From the NCBI GenBank assembly GCA_023159155.1, contig JAJNNX010000023.1:1-64000 (forward strand): a stretch of DNA of 64,000 nucleotides. The letters are read 5' to 3'. How positions within the stretch are numbered: position 1 is the stretch's first letter; the number at the start of each line of letters is the position of its first letter. This DNA comes from Ustulina deusta (lineage: Eukaryota; Ascomycota; Sordariomycetes; Xylariales; Xylariaceae). Of this stretch, positions 1 through 12,799 are shown in pieces. The notes beneath the pieces were generated by a model. The model saw only the letters and a list, made by a program, of their open reading frames with translations, searched no databases and was not told where the DNA came from. The position numbers and the translations under genes are program-made.

Positions 1-3000
1 TAATTTAGTTATTAATTAGTTTTAAATAGTTATATAATATAATATAAGCTATAATTTGATTTTATATAATTAAATATTATTATATTATTATTATATAGAA
101 AATAAGTTATAAAATAAATATTAAACCTAATTATTTAAAACTATTTTTAAATAATATAAATTAAATTATTTATTAAATAGTTTTAAATAGCTATATAATA
201 TAATTTAAGCTATAATTTAATTTTTTTTAGATTTAGATTATTAGTTTAGAATAATTTAAAATATAAACTATATAATAAAGATTATAAATAATTATTTAAA
301 ATTATTTTAATATAATATAAATTAATTTATTTATTAAATAGTTTTAAATAGCTTAATAATATAGTTTAAACTATAGTTTGATTTTTTATAGTTTTATATT
401 ATTAAACTATATTAATATAAAATATAAACTAAATTATAAATATTAAAAATAATTATTTACAACTATTTATATATAAAATAAATTCTTTATTAATTAATTA
501 GTTTTAAATAGTTATATAATATAATTTAAACTATAATTAGATTTTTTATAGTTTTATTTTAATAAGGTTTATTATAATAAAATATAAACTATATTATAAA
601 TTTAAGGAATAACTACTTAAAACTATTTTAACATAATAATAAATTAAATTAAAAAGAATTAATTTTAAATAATTATTTAAAATAATTTATATTATAATTT
701 TATTTTTTATAGTTTAATAATATTAAACTATATTAATATAAATTATAAATTATAAGATAAAGCTTTTAATTAAATATTTAAAACAATTTTAATATAAAAT
801 AAATTTATTTGTTTGTTAAATAGTTTTAAATAGCTTAATAATATAGTTCAAGCTATAACTCGATTTTTTATAGATTTATATTAATAAATTATATTAATAT
901 AAAATATAACATAAGTTATAAATATTAGAAATAATTATTTAAAACTTTTTATATATAATATAAGTTTAATTATTAAAGAATTAGTTTTAAATAGTTATAT
1001 AGTATAGTTTAAACTATAGTTTGATTTTTTATAAATTTATATTATTAAATTATATTTATATAAAGTATAACCTAATCTATAAATATTAAAAATAATTATT
1101 TAAAACTGTTTTAATATAATATAAATTTAATTATTAAAGAATTATTTTTAAATAGTTAAATAATAAAGTTTAAGGTATAATTTGATTTTTTATAGTTTTA
1201 TAATATTAAATTATATTAATATAAAATATAAACTAAGTTATAAGTATTAGAAATAGTTAATTAAAACTATTTCAATATAATATAAATTTAATTATAACAA
1301 AAAAAGATTTACATAATTATATAATATAGTTTAAGTTATAACTTGATTTTTTATAAATTTATATTAATAAATTATATTAATATAAAATATAACCTAAGTT
1401 ATAAGTATTAAAATTAAGTATTTAAAATTATTTTAATATAATATAAATTAAATAATTAAAAAATTAGTTTTAATTAAAAATATAATATAATTTAAGATAT
1501 AATTAGATTTTTTATGTATTTATAGCAATAAAATATATTAATATAAAATATAATATAACTTTTAAATATTAAAAATAATTATTTAAAACTATATTAAAAA
1601 AATATAAATTTAATTATTAAATAAATAAGTTTTAAATAATTATATAATATAGTTTAAGCTATAATTTGATTTTTTATAGTTTTATACTAATTAAATATAA
1701 TAATATAAAATATATACTAAATTATAAATATTTAATAAAATTATATAAAACTTTGCTTATATAATTTAAATTTAATTATTTAAAGATTAGTTTTAAATAA
1801 TTAAATAATAAAGTTTAAGTTATAATAAGATTTTTTATAGATTTATATTAATAAATTATATTATTTAAAATATAACCTAAGTTATAATTATTAAAAATAA
1901 TTATTTAAAACTTTTTTAATATAATTTTATTTAATTATTAAATAATTTTAAATACTTATATAATATAGTCTAAGCTATAATTTGATTTTTTTATGTTTTA
2001 TATTAATAAACTATACTAATATAAAATATTAATTATAAAATAAAGCTTAATAATAACTATTTAAAACTACTTTAATATAATATAATTTTATTTTATTATT
2101 AAAGAGTTTTAAATAGTTATATAATATAGTCTAAGTTATAATTTTATTTTTTATAGTTTTATATTATTAAATTAAATTATTATATAATATAAAATATAAA
2201 ATAAATATTAAAACTAGTTATTTAAAATTAGTTTAATATAAATAAATTTTTTGTTTTATAAATAGTTTTAAATAGTTATAAAATATACTTTAAGCTATAA
2301 TTTGATTTTTTACTGTTTAACCTAAATAAACTATACTACTATAAAATATAAATTATTAAATAAAGTTTAATAATAGTTATTCAAAACTATTTTAATATAA
2401 TATAAATTAATTTAATAATTAAATAGTTTTAAATAGCTATATAATATATTATAACTTATATTTTAATTTTTTATAGTTTTATATTATTAAATTATATAAA
2501 TATAAAATATAAAATAAAGTCTTAATATTAATACTAGTTATTTAAAATTATATTTATATAATAAAAATTAATTTATTTAATAAATAGTTTTAAATACCTA
2601 TATAATATTATTTAAGCTATTGTTTAATATTTTATAATTTAAGATTAATAAACTATATTAATATAAAATATAAAATATAAAATAAATATAAAAACTAGTT
2701 ATTTAAAACTATTTTTATATAATATATATAATTTTAATTATTAAATAGTTTTAAATAGTTATATAATATAATCTAAGCAATAATTATATTTTTTATAGTT
2801 TAATAATATTAAATTATATTAATATAAATTATAAATTATAACCTAATGTTATTAACTAGTTGTTTAAAATAATTTTAATATAAACTAAATTTATTTATTT
2901 ACTAAATAGTTTTAAATAACTTAATAATATATTTTAAAAGATAATTTGATTTTTTATAGATTTATATTAATAAATTATATTAATATAAAATATAACCTAA

Positions 3001-5430
3001 GGTATAAATATTTAAAATAATTATTTAAAACTTTTTTAATATAATATAAATTTAATTATTAAAAAATTAATTTTAAATAGTTATAATTTGACCTGTAATT
3101 TAATATTTTATAGATTTAAAATAATAAATTATATTAATATAAAATATAATAAAAATTATAAGTATTAGAAATAATTATTTAAAATATTTTTAATATAATA
3201 TAAATTAATTATTATAAAATTACTTTTAAATAGTTAAATAATAAAGTTTAAGGTATAATTTGATTTTTTATAGTTTTATAATATTAAATTATATTAATAT
3301 AAAATATAAACTAAATTATATATATTAAAAATAACTATTTAAAACTTTTTTAATATATTATATATTTAATTATTAAAAAATTAGTTTTAAATAATTATAT
3401 AATATAATTTAAGCTATAATTTAATTTTTTATAAATTTATATTATTAAATTATATATATATAAAATATAAGCTAAGTTATAAGTATTAAATAGAGTTATT
3501 TAAAACTTTATTTATATAATATAAATTTAATTATTAAAAGATTAGTATTAAATAGTTAAATAATAAAGTTTAAGCTAAAAATAGATTTTTTCTAAATTTA
3601 TACTAATAAATTTAATTAATATAAAATATAGCTTAAATTGTAAATATTAAAAAGAGTTATTTAAAAGTTATTTAATATAATAGAAATTTAATTATTAAAG
3701 AATTAGTTTTAAATAGTTATATATTATAGTTTAAGTTATAACTTAATTTATTATAGTTTTATATTATTTAATTATATTAATATAAAATATAACCTAAGGT
3801 ATAAATATTAAAAATAATTATTTGAAACTTTTTTAATATAATATAAATTTAATTATTATAAAATTAGTTTTAAATAGTTATATATTATAGTTTAAGTTAT
3901 AACTTAATTTTTTATAGTTTTATATTATTTAATTATATTAATATAAAATATAACCTTGGTTATAAATATTAAAAATAATTATTTAAAACTTTTTTAATAT
4001 AATAAAGATTTAATTATTAAAGAATTAGTTTTAAATAGTTATTTATTATAGTTTAAACAATAGTTTGATTTTTTATATATTTATTTTATTAAATTATATT
4101 AATAAAAAATATAATATATATTATAAGTACTAGAAATAATTATTTAAAACTTTTTTAATATAATAAAGTTTTAATTAATAGCAAATTTGTTTTAAATAGT
4201 TATATAATATAGTTTAAGCTATAATTTGATTTTTTATAAATTTATATTTTAAAATTATATATATATAAAATAAAACCTAAGTTATAAGTATTAAATAGAA
4301 TTATTTAAATTTTTAATTATATAATATAAATTTAATTATTAAAGAATTAGTTTTAAATAGTTATATTATATAGTTTAAGCTATAATTTGATTTTTTATAG
4401 ATTTATATTATTAATATATATATATATAAAATATAACCTAAGTTATAAGTATTAAGTAGAGTTATTTAAAACTTTGTTTATATAATATAAATTTAATTAT
4501 TAAAGAATTAGTTTTAAATAGTTAAATACTAAAGTTTAACCTAAGATTAGGTTTTTTATAAATTTATATTAATAAAATATATTAAAATAAAATATAGCTA
4601 AAGTTATAAGTATTATAAATAATTATTTAAAACTTATTTAATATAATAAAAATTTAATTATTAAAAAATTAGTTTTAAATAGTTATATAATAAAGTTTAA
4701 GTTATAATTAGATTTTTTATAGATTTATATTAATAAATTATATTTATATAAAATATAACCTAAATTATAAGTATTAAAAAAAATATTTAAAATATATTTA
4801 ATATAATATAAATTAATTAATTTTTTAAATAGTTTTAAATAGTTATATAATATAAATAAAGCTATAATTTGATTTTTTATATCTTTATATTAATAGATTA
4901 TATTAATATAAAATATAAACTTAATTATAAGTATTAAAAATAACTATTTAAAACTTTTTTAATATAATATAAATTTATTTATTAAAGAAATAGTTTTAAA
5001 TAGTTATATATTATAGTTTAAGCTATAACTTGATTTTTTATAGATTTATATTAATAAATTATATTAATATAAAATATAAGTTAAGTTATAAATATTAGAA
5101 ATAGTTATTTAAAACTTTTTTAATTTAATATAAATTTAATACTTAAAAAATTAGTTTTAAATAGTTATATATTATAGTTTAAGCTATAATTTGATTTTTT
5201 ATATATTTATATTATTAAATTAAATTTATTAAAAATATAACCTAAGTTATAAGTATTAAATAAAGTTATTTATAATTTTTTTTATAAAATATAAATTTAA
5301 TTATTAAAGAATTAGTTTTAAATAATTATATAATATAATTTAAGCTATAACTAGATTTTTTATAGTTTTATATTAATAAAGTTTATTTAAATAAAATATA
5401 AACTATGTTATAAATTTAAAAAATAGTATA
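1..5430. repeat. AT-rich satellite array, ~160-bp period
   Basis: The stretch is almost pure A/T and contains no ORF. One landmark, a G followed by a T-run and then TATAG or TATAA, recurs at about 58, 219, 379, 540, 703, 862, 1023, 1184, 1345, 1506, 1669 and 1829, and on to near 5350. The spacing is therefore 159-163 bp, about 33-34 units. Other phrases recur in register, such as AGTTTTAAATAGTTATATAATA and AATATAAAATATAACCTAAG. Units differ mainly by A/T exchanges and short indels, as expected for a tandem array driven to AT by RIP or similar C-to-T mutation. It ends abruptly at about 5430, where normal-composition DNA starts. It could be centromeric, pericentromeric or subtelomeric satellite; the sequence cannot decide which. 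Confidence 0.85.
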
Positions 5431-8400
5431 ATATGAGACGGCTTGCCTATATCTAGAAATAGCGGCCCTAGTCGGCCCAATTCTGGCGATTGCCACATCG
5501 GGTAATTTTCGGCCGTCAACCTCTTGCCGCTTTTTCACCCACCCATAAAAGCGCCGTCCCTCCCTTTGTACCTGTCAAGTCACTCTTGTACCTTCTTCCC
5601 TCCTCTCCTCTCACGTGCGTTGCGACTACATTCCGCCCCTCATCCAATAATCTTCCGACAAAGCCATAACCAGTTATCGGACACAGCGCTATCTTTTCTA
5701 CAACTGCCATCCTCGTCTGATTGACCAGACAAATGCGCCTGCTTTGCAACTACGGCCTACAATCTTTGATGCACTCAAGTAGCCTGCTGGCGTATAACGC
5801 GTTTGCTCACTTTCCTATTCTTGCTAGTATATATTGCCCCTTGCAAACCTGTTGTAGCTACGCAAGACTGACCTATGTTTGCTAACCTCCTAGTGTAGAA
5901 ACCCTTGCTTTTCCGGAATTCAGAGGGTCTCTCGCAAGCTTAGGCCGTTCTTTAGTCTGCGTTGGCAAGGCAGAAAACATAGGGGCTAAGGGCGTATTCA
6001 ATCCACATCCGGGAATCCCAGGGTTCCGTTTTATCTATATCATGGTTATGATAGCATCTCATGCTACTTTTTTCCTAATAAGGAAATTCCCAGAGATTAT
6101 AGACGTATTAATCTTGGATGGAGTCTACGATGCAGCATGACCACTATGTCCTAGGAGTGAAGCGGATACTAAGGATAATGGGCAGCCCTAGTTGACGTCA
6201 AGGATTCCTGAAGCATAGCCCCTTGCTATTAGGCCTCATTTCAGCATGTGCCAATCCTAATATTCAAGCCGGTCGTGGGATGAACAGCCGCTCCTAACAG
6301 CAGCCTTGGTGAACCTGCATCTGCGACTTGGAGTGTGTCATATCAACCTTGCTTACTATCACCTAATTGCTTCGCCTGCGCGAATACCAAGAGACCTTAC
6401 TAGGAATGGAGATTACGCTTCCACAGGTGATGTGCCCGTGACGGTACTTCATCTTACGGCGGCCTCTGCTGAAAAGCATCGACGAGGAATTTGGAAGCAT
6501 AAAGGGGGCTAATCTACAATATGCGGCAAGGGCCTAGCTAGAATCACCCTGCGTTACAACCTTGACCCGGCTCAGCTATGCTTAGTCTAGGATTATGGTA
6601 AGTTGGACAGGTCCCCGTTTCCACCGTTTTAGGCAAAGAAGGGGTGTGTTAACGACCATGGAAGGATCAGGTTTGCTATAGGCAACCTCGTCTGTAAGAG
6701 GCTCAGCGGAAGTCTTTTCGTTGGCATCTCCACCAGGATATTGTTAGCTCTGCCTGCATGGTACGGCCTTAGACCTGGTATAGCATTGAAACGATGGCTA
6801 TCGCCTGCGTATTCTAGTCTCGAATGGCTAGGGAGGCGTAGGCCGAAGAGAAAGTCCAAAATGACCCCTTGTCGCATTTTTAGGGAACGCTACGAGTGCC
6901 GCTCGCATGATGGATTACGGCATACGCGTCACGTTCAGCTTGTTACCCCTGGAGTGGCAAGCCTAGGCGTATGCAATCTTTTATTGCTCCTGAGTCGGCT
7001 AAGCCGATGATGAGAAATAGAGGCTGTACTAGTTGCAGTGACTAGCGTTTTGGAACAGGAATTTGGGCCTAGAGGGCACCCTTTTCGCCATCAACGATGC
7101 AACAGCAAAGGGATGCATTACCCTGATGATTCCACAGCTAGATTGGTGAGTCGACGTAAAGCAGGGGCTGTTCTAGTCGGCCTCATTTTACAGCACAATT
7201 CCTTCGCATAGTAGCCGAGTCGATTATAGGTTGAATAATTGGCTCTATTAACAGTGGTGAACCCGCATTGCCATTGCATACAAGGGAACGGGACAGCAGG
7301 TGTCAACGCCATTCCGCACCTGGACACATGCGTGCTAGGAGTAGATGTTGGTAAGGCGGTGTCGCAATGCATTCGGCTTAGCATATGGTGGTGCCCGCCC
7401 ATATGTCCTTGCCGGGAGGATGAAGTAGGATCGCCTCGCGCCAGGGGCTGATTAGGACCATCCCTCGGCGACTACTGCGGTGATCTGATTTTAGCCTGCT
7501 AAGTTCAGGATGACCAAGGCCGGGAACATGGGTGGTGGCCCTTTTCCAGGAACGAATCTTATCGGCCGAACCGTGTTCGAAATCGTACGGAGCGTTTAGA
7601 TCAAAGCTTTCCAAGCCTAAGACTGAAAATGCCTCACGAACTCAGGGATACGAGACCAGGTGACTCGCCTTGCGGCCTGTGGATATGATCCGCGGAAGCA
7701 GTCCTAACTATCCGCAATGACGTTGGTAGTTGCCTACATGGTTTAACCACGGATGGCGTATTCGCATTAAGGCTAAAGTCTTACCCTCGAAACTGTCTAT
7801 CCTAGACTAGGGTTGCAGCTTTCGCCCTTTTGGGCAAAAACACGGTTACCTATAGAACGAGGGCTAGACATTTTGTGCGTCATATTCAACTTGGCTACCT
7901 TAAAACAACGGTGGCAGGTCTACATCCTATCCAACCTCATCTCTACAGGTCATAACCTGGCCTATGGTAAGCATACGGAGAGAAGGCCGGAGGAGTCACA
8001 AGCGTTTGCGCTTTCAAAGGGTGCTAGATTCCAATCTTAGGCGGGATATGTTGTTTGATCCAGTCCATGAAGCTACCTGTCGATACGGACTAGTTGGACC
8101 AATCAATCGATGTCAGCGGTAAAGAAATATTACAAGTACAAGGGGCAAGGATACTGTAGTACGTCCACTATTGCAGGGATTACGATTCGCGATCTGACTG
8201 GTGCTGTAACCAGATCATACGGCACGGAAGAAAAGAGACATCTCTCTTGTTATGAAAGACTTACGGATGCTTAGCCACTAGCCAGGTGACCTCGTTCTTG
8301 AGGAAGTGGGGGGCTAACGTGACGTGAAGCTGAAATACTAGGCTTCAGACAGAACAGGAAAGGGAGGCTTAGTCCTGGCCAGGCCACGAAATAGATGTAT

Positions 8401-8489
8401 ATAACTAGCTACAAACCCCCCTCTCCCTTTTCTTCTCAACTTTGACTACCAGGGAGCGCAGAAATTCAGTCGTTGTTCTTTTATTCAGT
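5431..8489. other. gene-poor balanced-composition segment
   Basis: About 3.06 kb of roughly 50% GC DNA follows the satellite. ORFs are short, overlap on both strands, and lack recognisable domains, start contexts or splice patterns. I looked for rRNA, tRNA and transposon ORFs and found none that I could defend. A short CT-rich stretch at about 8413-8440 precedes the next gene and may belong to its promoter or 5' leader. Otherwise I see nothing here. Confidence 0.5.
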
Positions 8490-10632
8490 ATGCCAGAATT
8501 AAAATTCAAGCCTTGGGAGCCACCAACACAGAAGCGGAAAACAGCCGGTCCAGCTGCAGCACAGCTTTCGCGACAGCGTTTGGGTCCGACGCAAGACCCG
8601 GCCCAGAGCAGCCATATGTCTCAAAATAGCGTTGAGCCCGTTGGCTCCGGTCAAATACAGGGTGAGTTTCCAGAATTCCTTATCCTCCAGCTTCTCTGAC
8701 CTCTCCATATTAGAATATCATACCGATATTTCCGAAGTTGATATTTCTAGCATTGACGTGGCCTTATCGATCCCTAATAGCGACCTGTTTGTCGAGTCTG
8801 GTGCCATTAATTATGGGTTCGAACCTATGGACATTACCGGTCCTTCTCAGGCGTCGTCTGCGATTGTGCAATCAGGCTTCCCATACAATAACGTATGCAA
8901 TACAACGGATAGATGTAAGCAGTAATATTTTCATTCTAAGTCGATCATTTAACTAATGTATAACTATACAGCTTCTATAGAAACTGAAGACAGCAACGGT
9001 AACTTCGGTAGCCGAGCTCAGCCCATAGAGACGCCCATCTCAAGCCCAGAACATAGAAATGAAATTTTAGCAGGCGTAGAAGATTGCCCTACTGCAGCCG
9101 ATTCGTCTATAGATGCCGTGTTCGACTCTGCAACTAATGGTCCATCCCTCTCCTCCGGTAATAGAGCCGGTATCAACGCGCATTTGAAAGGGTTATCAAG
9201 AAACGCTAGTAATAATACTAGCCAATCGCCAAACAAGCATGTCTCTGAGTCATCCATCAACAACACTCTTCGACTAGAGAGACAATTGTGGAAAGAGAGC
9301 TTAACCTGCAACGGTTCTACTAAGTCTCACTCTACCGACATATCTATCCTAAGCCCAAACTGCACAGAGCAAGATCCGGTTGATATAAACGGTCCCTCTA
9401 GTGGAGGAAATTCACTTACGGGTGCTCCTATCACCTCTCCTCCGAGTGAAAATCATACCCCCGATCATCTAGCAGAAGTCTATACCAACTTGACTTCAGA
9501 GGAGTATACGCAGGACAGTGACTGTCCCGTACCATCAGATTACACGACCTCTCAATCTGGGCCCGAACCGACTCGGACAAGGAAGCGGCCTACTCCGGCG
9601 AACTCATGCGGCGGTAGGAGCAATGGAACTCCTAGGTTTAAACGGCTAAGACATGGCATACTACCAATCCAATCCACCTTACGCAATGATACATCAGATA
9701 GAGTTTTACGCTCATTGCCATCTCGTACAAAGGTACACTCCGGGAAATCTGCCTTTAACGGCGCAAATGGCCAGCCCAGTCGTTCTCCGCACGCTTCAAG
9801 GCTGCCTTTAACGGACCGACCTGGAAACTCAGTATCAAAGAAATACCGTGCTAAAGAACTATCTACACCCAATCATTATCGCAGGCGAGGTAGCTCTACC
9901 TATGAATTGCCCGTTCAATTAGAATCATCAACCGGCCAAAAAGTTGATTACTCTGCTCATCGACCACCTGTTGCCCACAACCAGTATCTACTAGGTGGGC
10001 ATCACGACCTAAACGCTCCATATCAAATGCATTGCAATTTGGCTAGGAATGAGTCTAGCCATCCTGTACGGATGCCGGCCAAACCTCCCTCTTTCAAAAA
10101 CTCCAAACCTCTTGATATGCAGTGTAATACTTGCGGCTTTTCTGCTGAGCATATCCTTCGGCTTAGCGACTATGTCCAAGATCGCCTTCAGGAAGGAGAT
10201 AACATGTCTACCATACAGTTATTCCTGGGTTTCATCCGCGATTACGCCGCTCAAAGACGTACTTATGAGAAGCCGGCTACAGCGTGTAACCACGCTCATG
10301 ACGCCAGGGTTCGTGTTTATACCTCTGACTCGGATCACGTTTCCACATCCGACACTAGTGAACATGACGGAGGTAATAACACAAGTGATACTGACAGTTC
10401 TGGCGAGGATAGCGACAACTCTCGCTCTTGCCAGAGTGAGTCTCCCAATAGCGGTGTCACAATGTCTAAGAAGAGACGATGGGAACCCCTCGAAGAGGCG
10501 CGACTACGCGCATGGGTAATGGAGAAGAAGGAGTGGTCATGGATTGCGAAGAAGTTAAGGCGAAGCCCAGGGGCTGTATCACAACACTGGGGGTTCATGT
10601 CAAAACAAGATGTCGAAAGTGCAGGGGTATAG
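8490..10632 (+). CDS. Myb/SANT-like C-terminal domain protein, nuclear candidate
   Basis: Three exons, 8490-8661, 8714-8914 and 8972-10632, join in frame to a 677-residue protein. Intron 1 (52 nt) has a GTGAGT donor and TTAG acceptor. Intron 2 (57 nt) has GTAAGC, a CTAAT branch point and ACAG. The N-terminus is basic and proline-rich; the long middle is rich in Ser, Asn and Thr and looks disordered. Acidic Ser/Asp runs (residues ~585-620) precede a basic KKRRWEPLEEARLRAW stretch and a tryptophan-spaced helix pattern containing WSWIAKKLRRSPGAVSQHW. That is the usual fungal Myb/SANT-like DNA-binding signature, so a DNA-binding or chromatin role is inferred. The ATG at 8490 is the first in this frame before the splice-supported body. 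No stop or frameshift is seen, although the gene lies only 3 kb from the satellite. Confidence 0.8.
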
Positions 10633-11104
10633 GTCTATAGAAATGATAAGAAGCTATATGGCTTGTTGTCAAGTCCTTAAGAAGCCAAAGCGAATATTGT
10701 TGCTGGCCCGGAATAGGGGTACCCTGTCCGGGTTTCCACTCATGTATTGATATAGCTGGCTGCCGGTATACATGGCTATGTTTCCTTTATTCTATAATTT
10801 ATATGCCGTTCTTAAATGTTCTACCCTTTTATTAATCTAGGTACAGATATTTAATAGTCTAAGCAAACCCTTGAATCCTATTCTAGATATTCCAAGATGG
10901 ATATCTCAGAGTACTTAGTGCCAAAATCCAACTGTAAACTACACCGCACCTCGAAAGATCGAACCCACGCCGGGTTATATCTCTATATCGGCTTTATTCA
11001 GCGAAGACAGGCCTAGTAATTAATACAAATAAGTTTGTGGCTCGCACCGTGTGCAGGTCGTAAAGGCCGTCTTTGCTAGCTAGCTAATTAATTTGTCGGC
11101 TACG
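10633..11104. other. intergenic, nothing recognised
   Basis: This is AT-leaning DNA downstream of the Myb-like gene. It presumably contains that gene's 3' UTR. I see no ORF or repeat that I can support before the palindromic repeat starts. Confidence 0.4.
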
Positions 11105-11270
11105 GTATTAATAGCAGTTAATCCTACCAGCTTATTGGCTGAATAAACTATAATTTTATCCAATGTTAACTAATTTTTCTGCCAGTAGAAAGAGAATCTT
11201 CGCCTTATTTCTTTTTATTAGGAGCTAATTTTTCTGCCGGCAGAAAAAACACGCACTTTTTGGAGTACCT
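11105..11270. repeat. palindrome-bearing direct repeat, copy 1
   Basis: The stretch from GTATTAATAGCAGTTAATCC onward reappears about 446 bp downstream with scattered substitutions. Both copies contain a shorter palindrome-like TTTTCTGCCAG(T/C)AGAAA. They also share a perfect 20-nt palindrome, TTTTTCTGCCGGCAGAAAAA, here at 11229-11248. After the repeat, a decayed frame encodes TEYDIFEIKA. That resembles SEYEIFGIEH in the second copy's downstream ORF, so copy 1 may be a truncated version of a larger element. Confidence 0.7.
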
Positions 11271-11441
11271 GAGTTGGAACGGGAAAAAGAAATACTTCTT
11301 CAACACCGAGTACGATATTTTTGAAATCAAAGCAGTGCAACACAACCCTCCCCGTGGCCGTAAAGGTCTTTAATGATAGGATTAACTTTGCCCAAAGTCT
11401 GTCTAATGTCATAGAGGTCATTTTTTTTGGGCACGGGAAAG

Positions 11442-11547
11442 ATGTGTTGATGTAGGTGTCATGTAGTAGTGACCGCGTCTGTAGGCAGAATTGTATAGGG
11501 ACCCCTGTCATCCTGACATGGGTCCGTCATTGGATACCCCTTCAGTC
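11442..11547. repeat. ~105-bp hairpin repeat, copy 1
   Basis: The stretch from ATGTGTTGATGTAGGTGTCATG to CTTCAGTC is nearly identical to 17363-17468. It holds a strong hairpin, GGACCC-C-TGTCA-TCC-TGACA-T-GGGTCC. It sits between the two palindromic repeats. The distribution and compact size suggest a small non-autonomous mobile element or its 3' end; no coding capacity is seen. Confidence 0.7.
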
Positions 11548-11550
11548 CGT

Positions 11551-11720
11551 GTATTAAATGGTGATCCTACTAGCTCATTGGCTGGAAAAGCTATAATTTC
11601 AGCCAATGTTAACTAACTTTTCTGCCAGCAGAAAGAATATCTTAGCCCCCATTTCTTTTTATTGTTAGCTACTTTTTCTGCCGGCAGAAAAAGATACGTA
11701 CCTTTTGGAGCACCTTAGTC
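11551..11720. repeat. palindrome-bearing direct repeat, copy 2
   Basis: Second copy of the 11105-11270 repeat, with the same perfect palindrome at 11673-11692. It lies just upstream of the decayed coiled-coil ORF, as if it were that element's 5' region. Confidence 0.7.
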
Positions 11721-11781
11721 TAAACTTCGGAAGAAGAAAAAAAAAGTTTGAAAAGTGTCAGATATAAGGATATAAAAATAA

Positions 11782-12651
11782 GCACATAAGCGAACTACCA
11801 CATCTAGCTTAGCGGAAGGAACAGGCCCCTTACACAATGTATATGAGGCCTTCATTTCCCGGTGGAAACCTCTGGGGAGAATACACAATCAACACAGTCA
11901 ATTCAACAGCCATCGCTTATTTCTGACAAAAAGCGAGTACGAAATTTTTGGAATTGAACACAATTCAGCACCGAAACGCATTCTCCAAAGGTTAATTGAA
12001 TAGCCTGGAATCTGGCGCATCGCCCAGTGCGACCGGAACGCCATAGCGACCTCGTGGCCCCAAGGAGGAGCCTGGCTAACAGAGCCCCGTGAGCCCGCCG
12101 TATACCTAAGCAGATACCTCAGAGATGGCCTCGACTGTGTCGAACGCGCCGGAGACCAGCCCGTACCCTCCAATATTGTCAAGTCGATGATCCTCGGAAT
12201 CACGTCCCTCGTAACCAAGATCTAGAACATGCTAGACGTCAAGATCCTTTACGAAGCTGTCAACTTCGTCCAGGCCGAGGCGAGAGCCGAAGCGCAGAGC
12301 AGAATACAAGCACTACAGGAAATCAAGAAAGAGCTGGAAGACACCAAGACGAAACTCAATAAATCTATTACAATGGCTGAAGAGGGCAAGATGGCCGCAC
12401 GGGAAGCAACAGAGATGGGGCGAACAGTCACAGCGATGTTGAAAGGGATGAAAACCACCGGTATGCAAAGCTGGACTAGCGACCATGCACTGTGTATGCA
12501 CTTCAACAGCCATATAGTTCATAAACATACTAGAAACTGTGAGACAAAGGCACCTGGTTACTATAAATTCACCAGCTCCCCTATAACCCTCTTTTGCAAA
12601 GTTAATAAAAATATAACTCTATCAAAAGATCGTGCTAGAAATGAAGCATAG
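11782..12651 (+). pseudogene. decayed coiled-coil ORF, possible retroelement ORF1
   Basis: One frame reads as protein-like sequence from about 11782 through two in-frame stops (TAG at 12001-12003 and just before 12229). It encodes a segment containing GIWRIAQCDRNAIATSWPQG, then LRDGLDCVERAGDQPVPSNI, then an ATG-led piece. That piece is strongly coiled-coil: EARAEAQSRIQALQEIKKEL followed by further heptads to about 12470. After that the frame looks random. The basic N-terminal part plus coiled coil is compatible with an ORF1/gag-type protein of a transposable element, and the repeat upstream has a second decayed copy. I do not recognise the family. The two stops make it a pseudogene if the frame is real. 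Confidence 0.5.
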
Positions 12652-12799
12652 ACCAAAGTCCTGCTGGCCCTTCTGCGGAGAACCGCATAATGATGATTTT
12701 TCCTAAGGGAGTGCGAATCGCTACAGTAGTCCCAAAAACTGCTGACTCTCCTGGTCGACAATCTGCTGGTACCCAGAGTAGGTCCTTGTTACTAGTCAC

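Noticed and set aside
7118..7614. Possible decayed rRNA in the balanced-composition segment
   Set aside because: A few short words looked rRNA-like, but no conserved rRNA block of useful length could be matched.
10049..10519. 156-codon frame inside the Myb-like gene
   Set aside because: Shadow of the third exon in another frame; the exon's own frame carries the domain and the splice phases.
10955..10985. GGGTTCGATC, possible tRNA T-arm on minus
   Set aside because: The T-stem does not pair and no D- or anticodon arm is found upstream.
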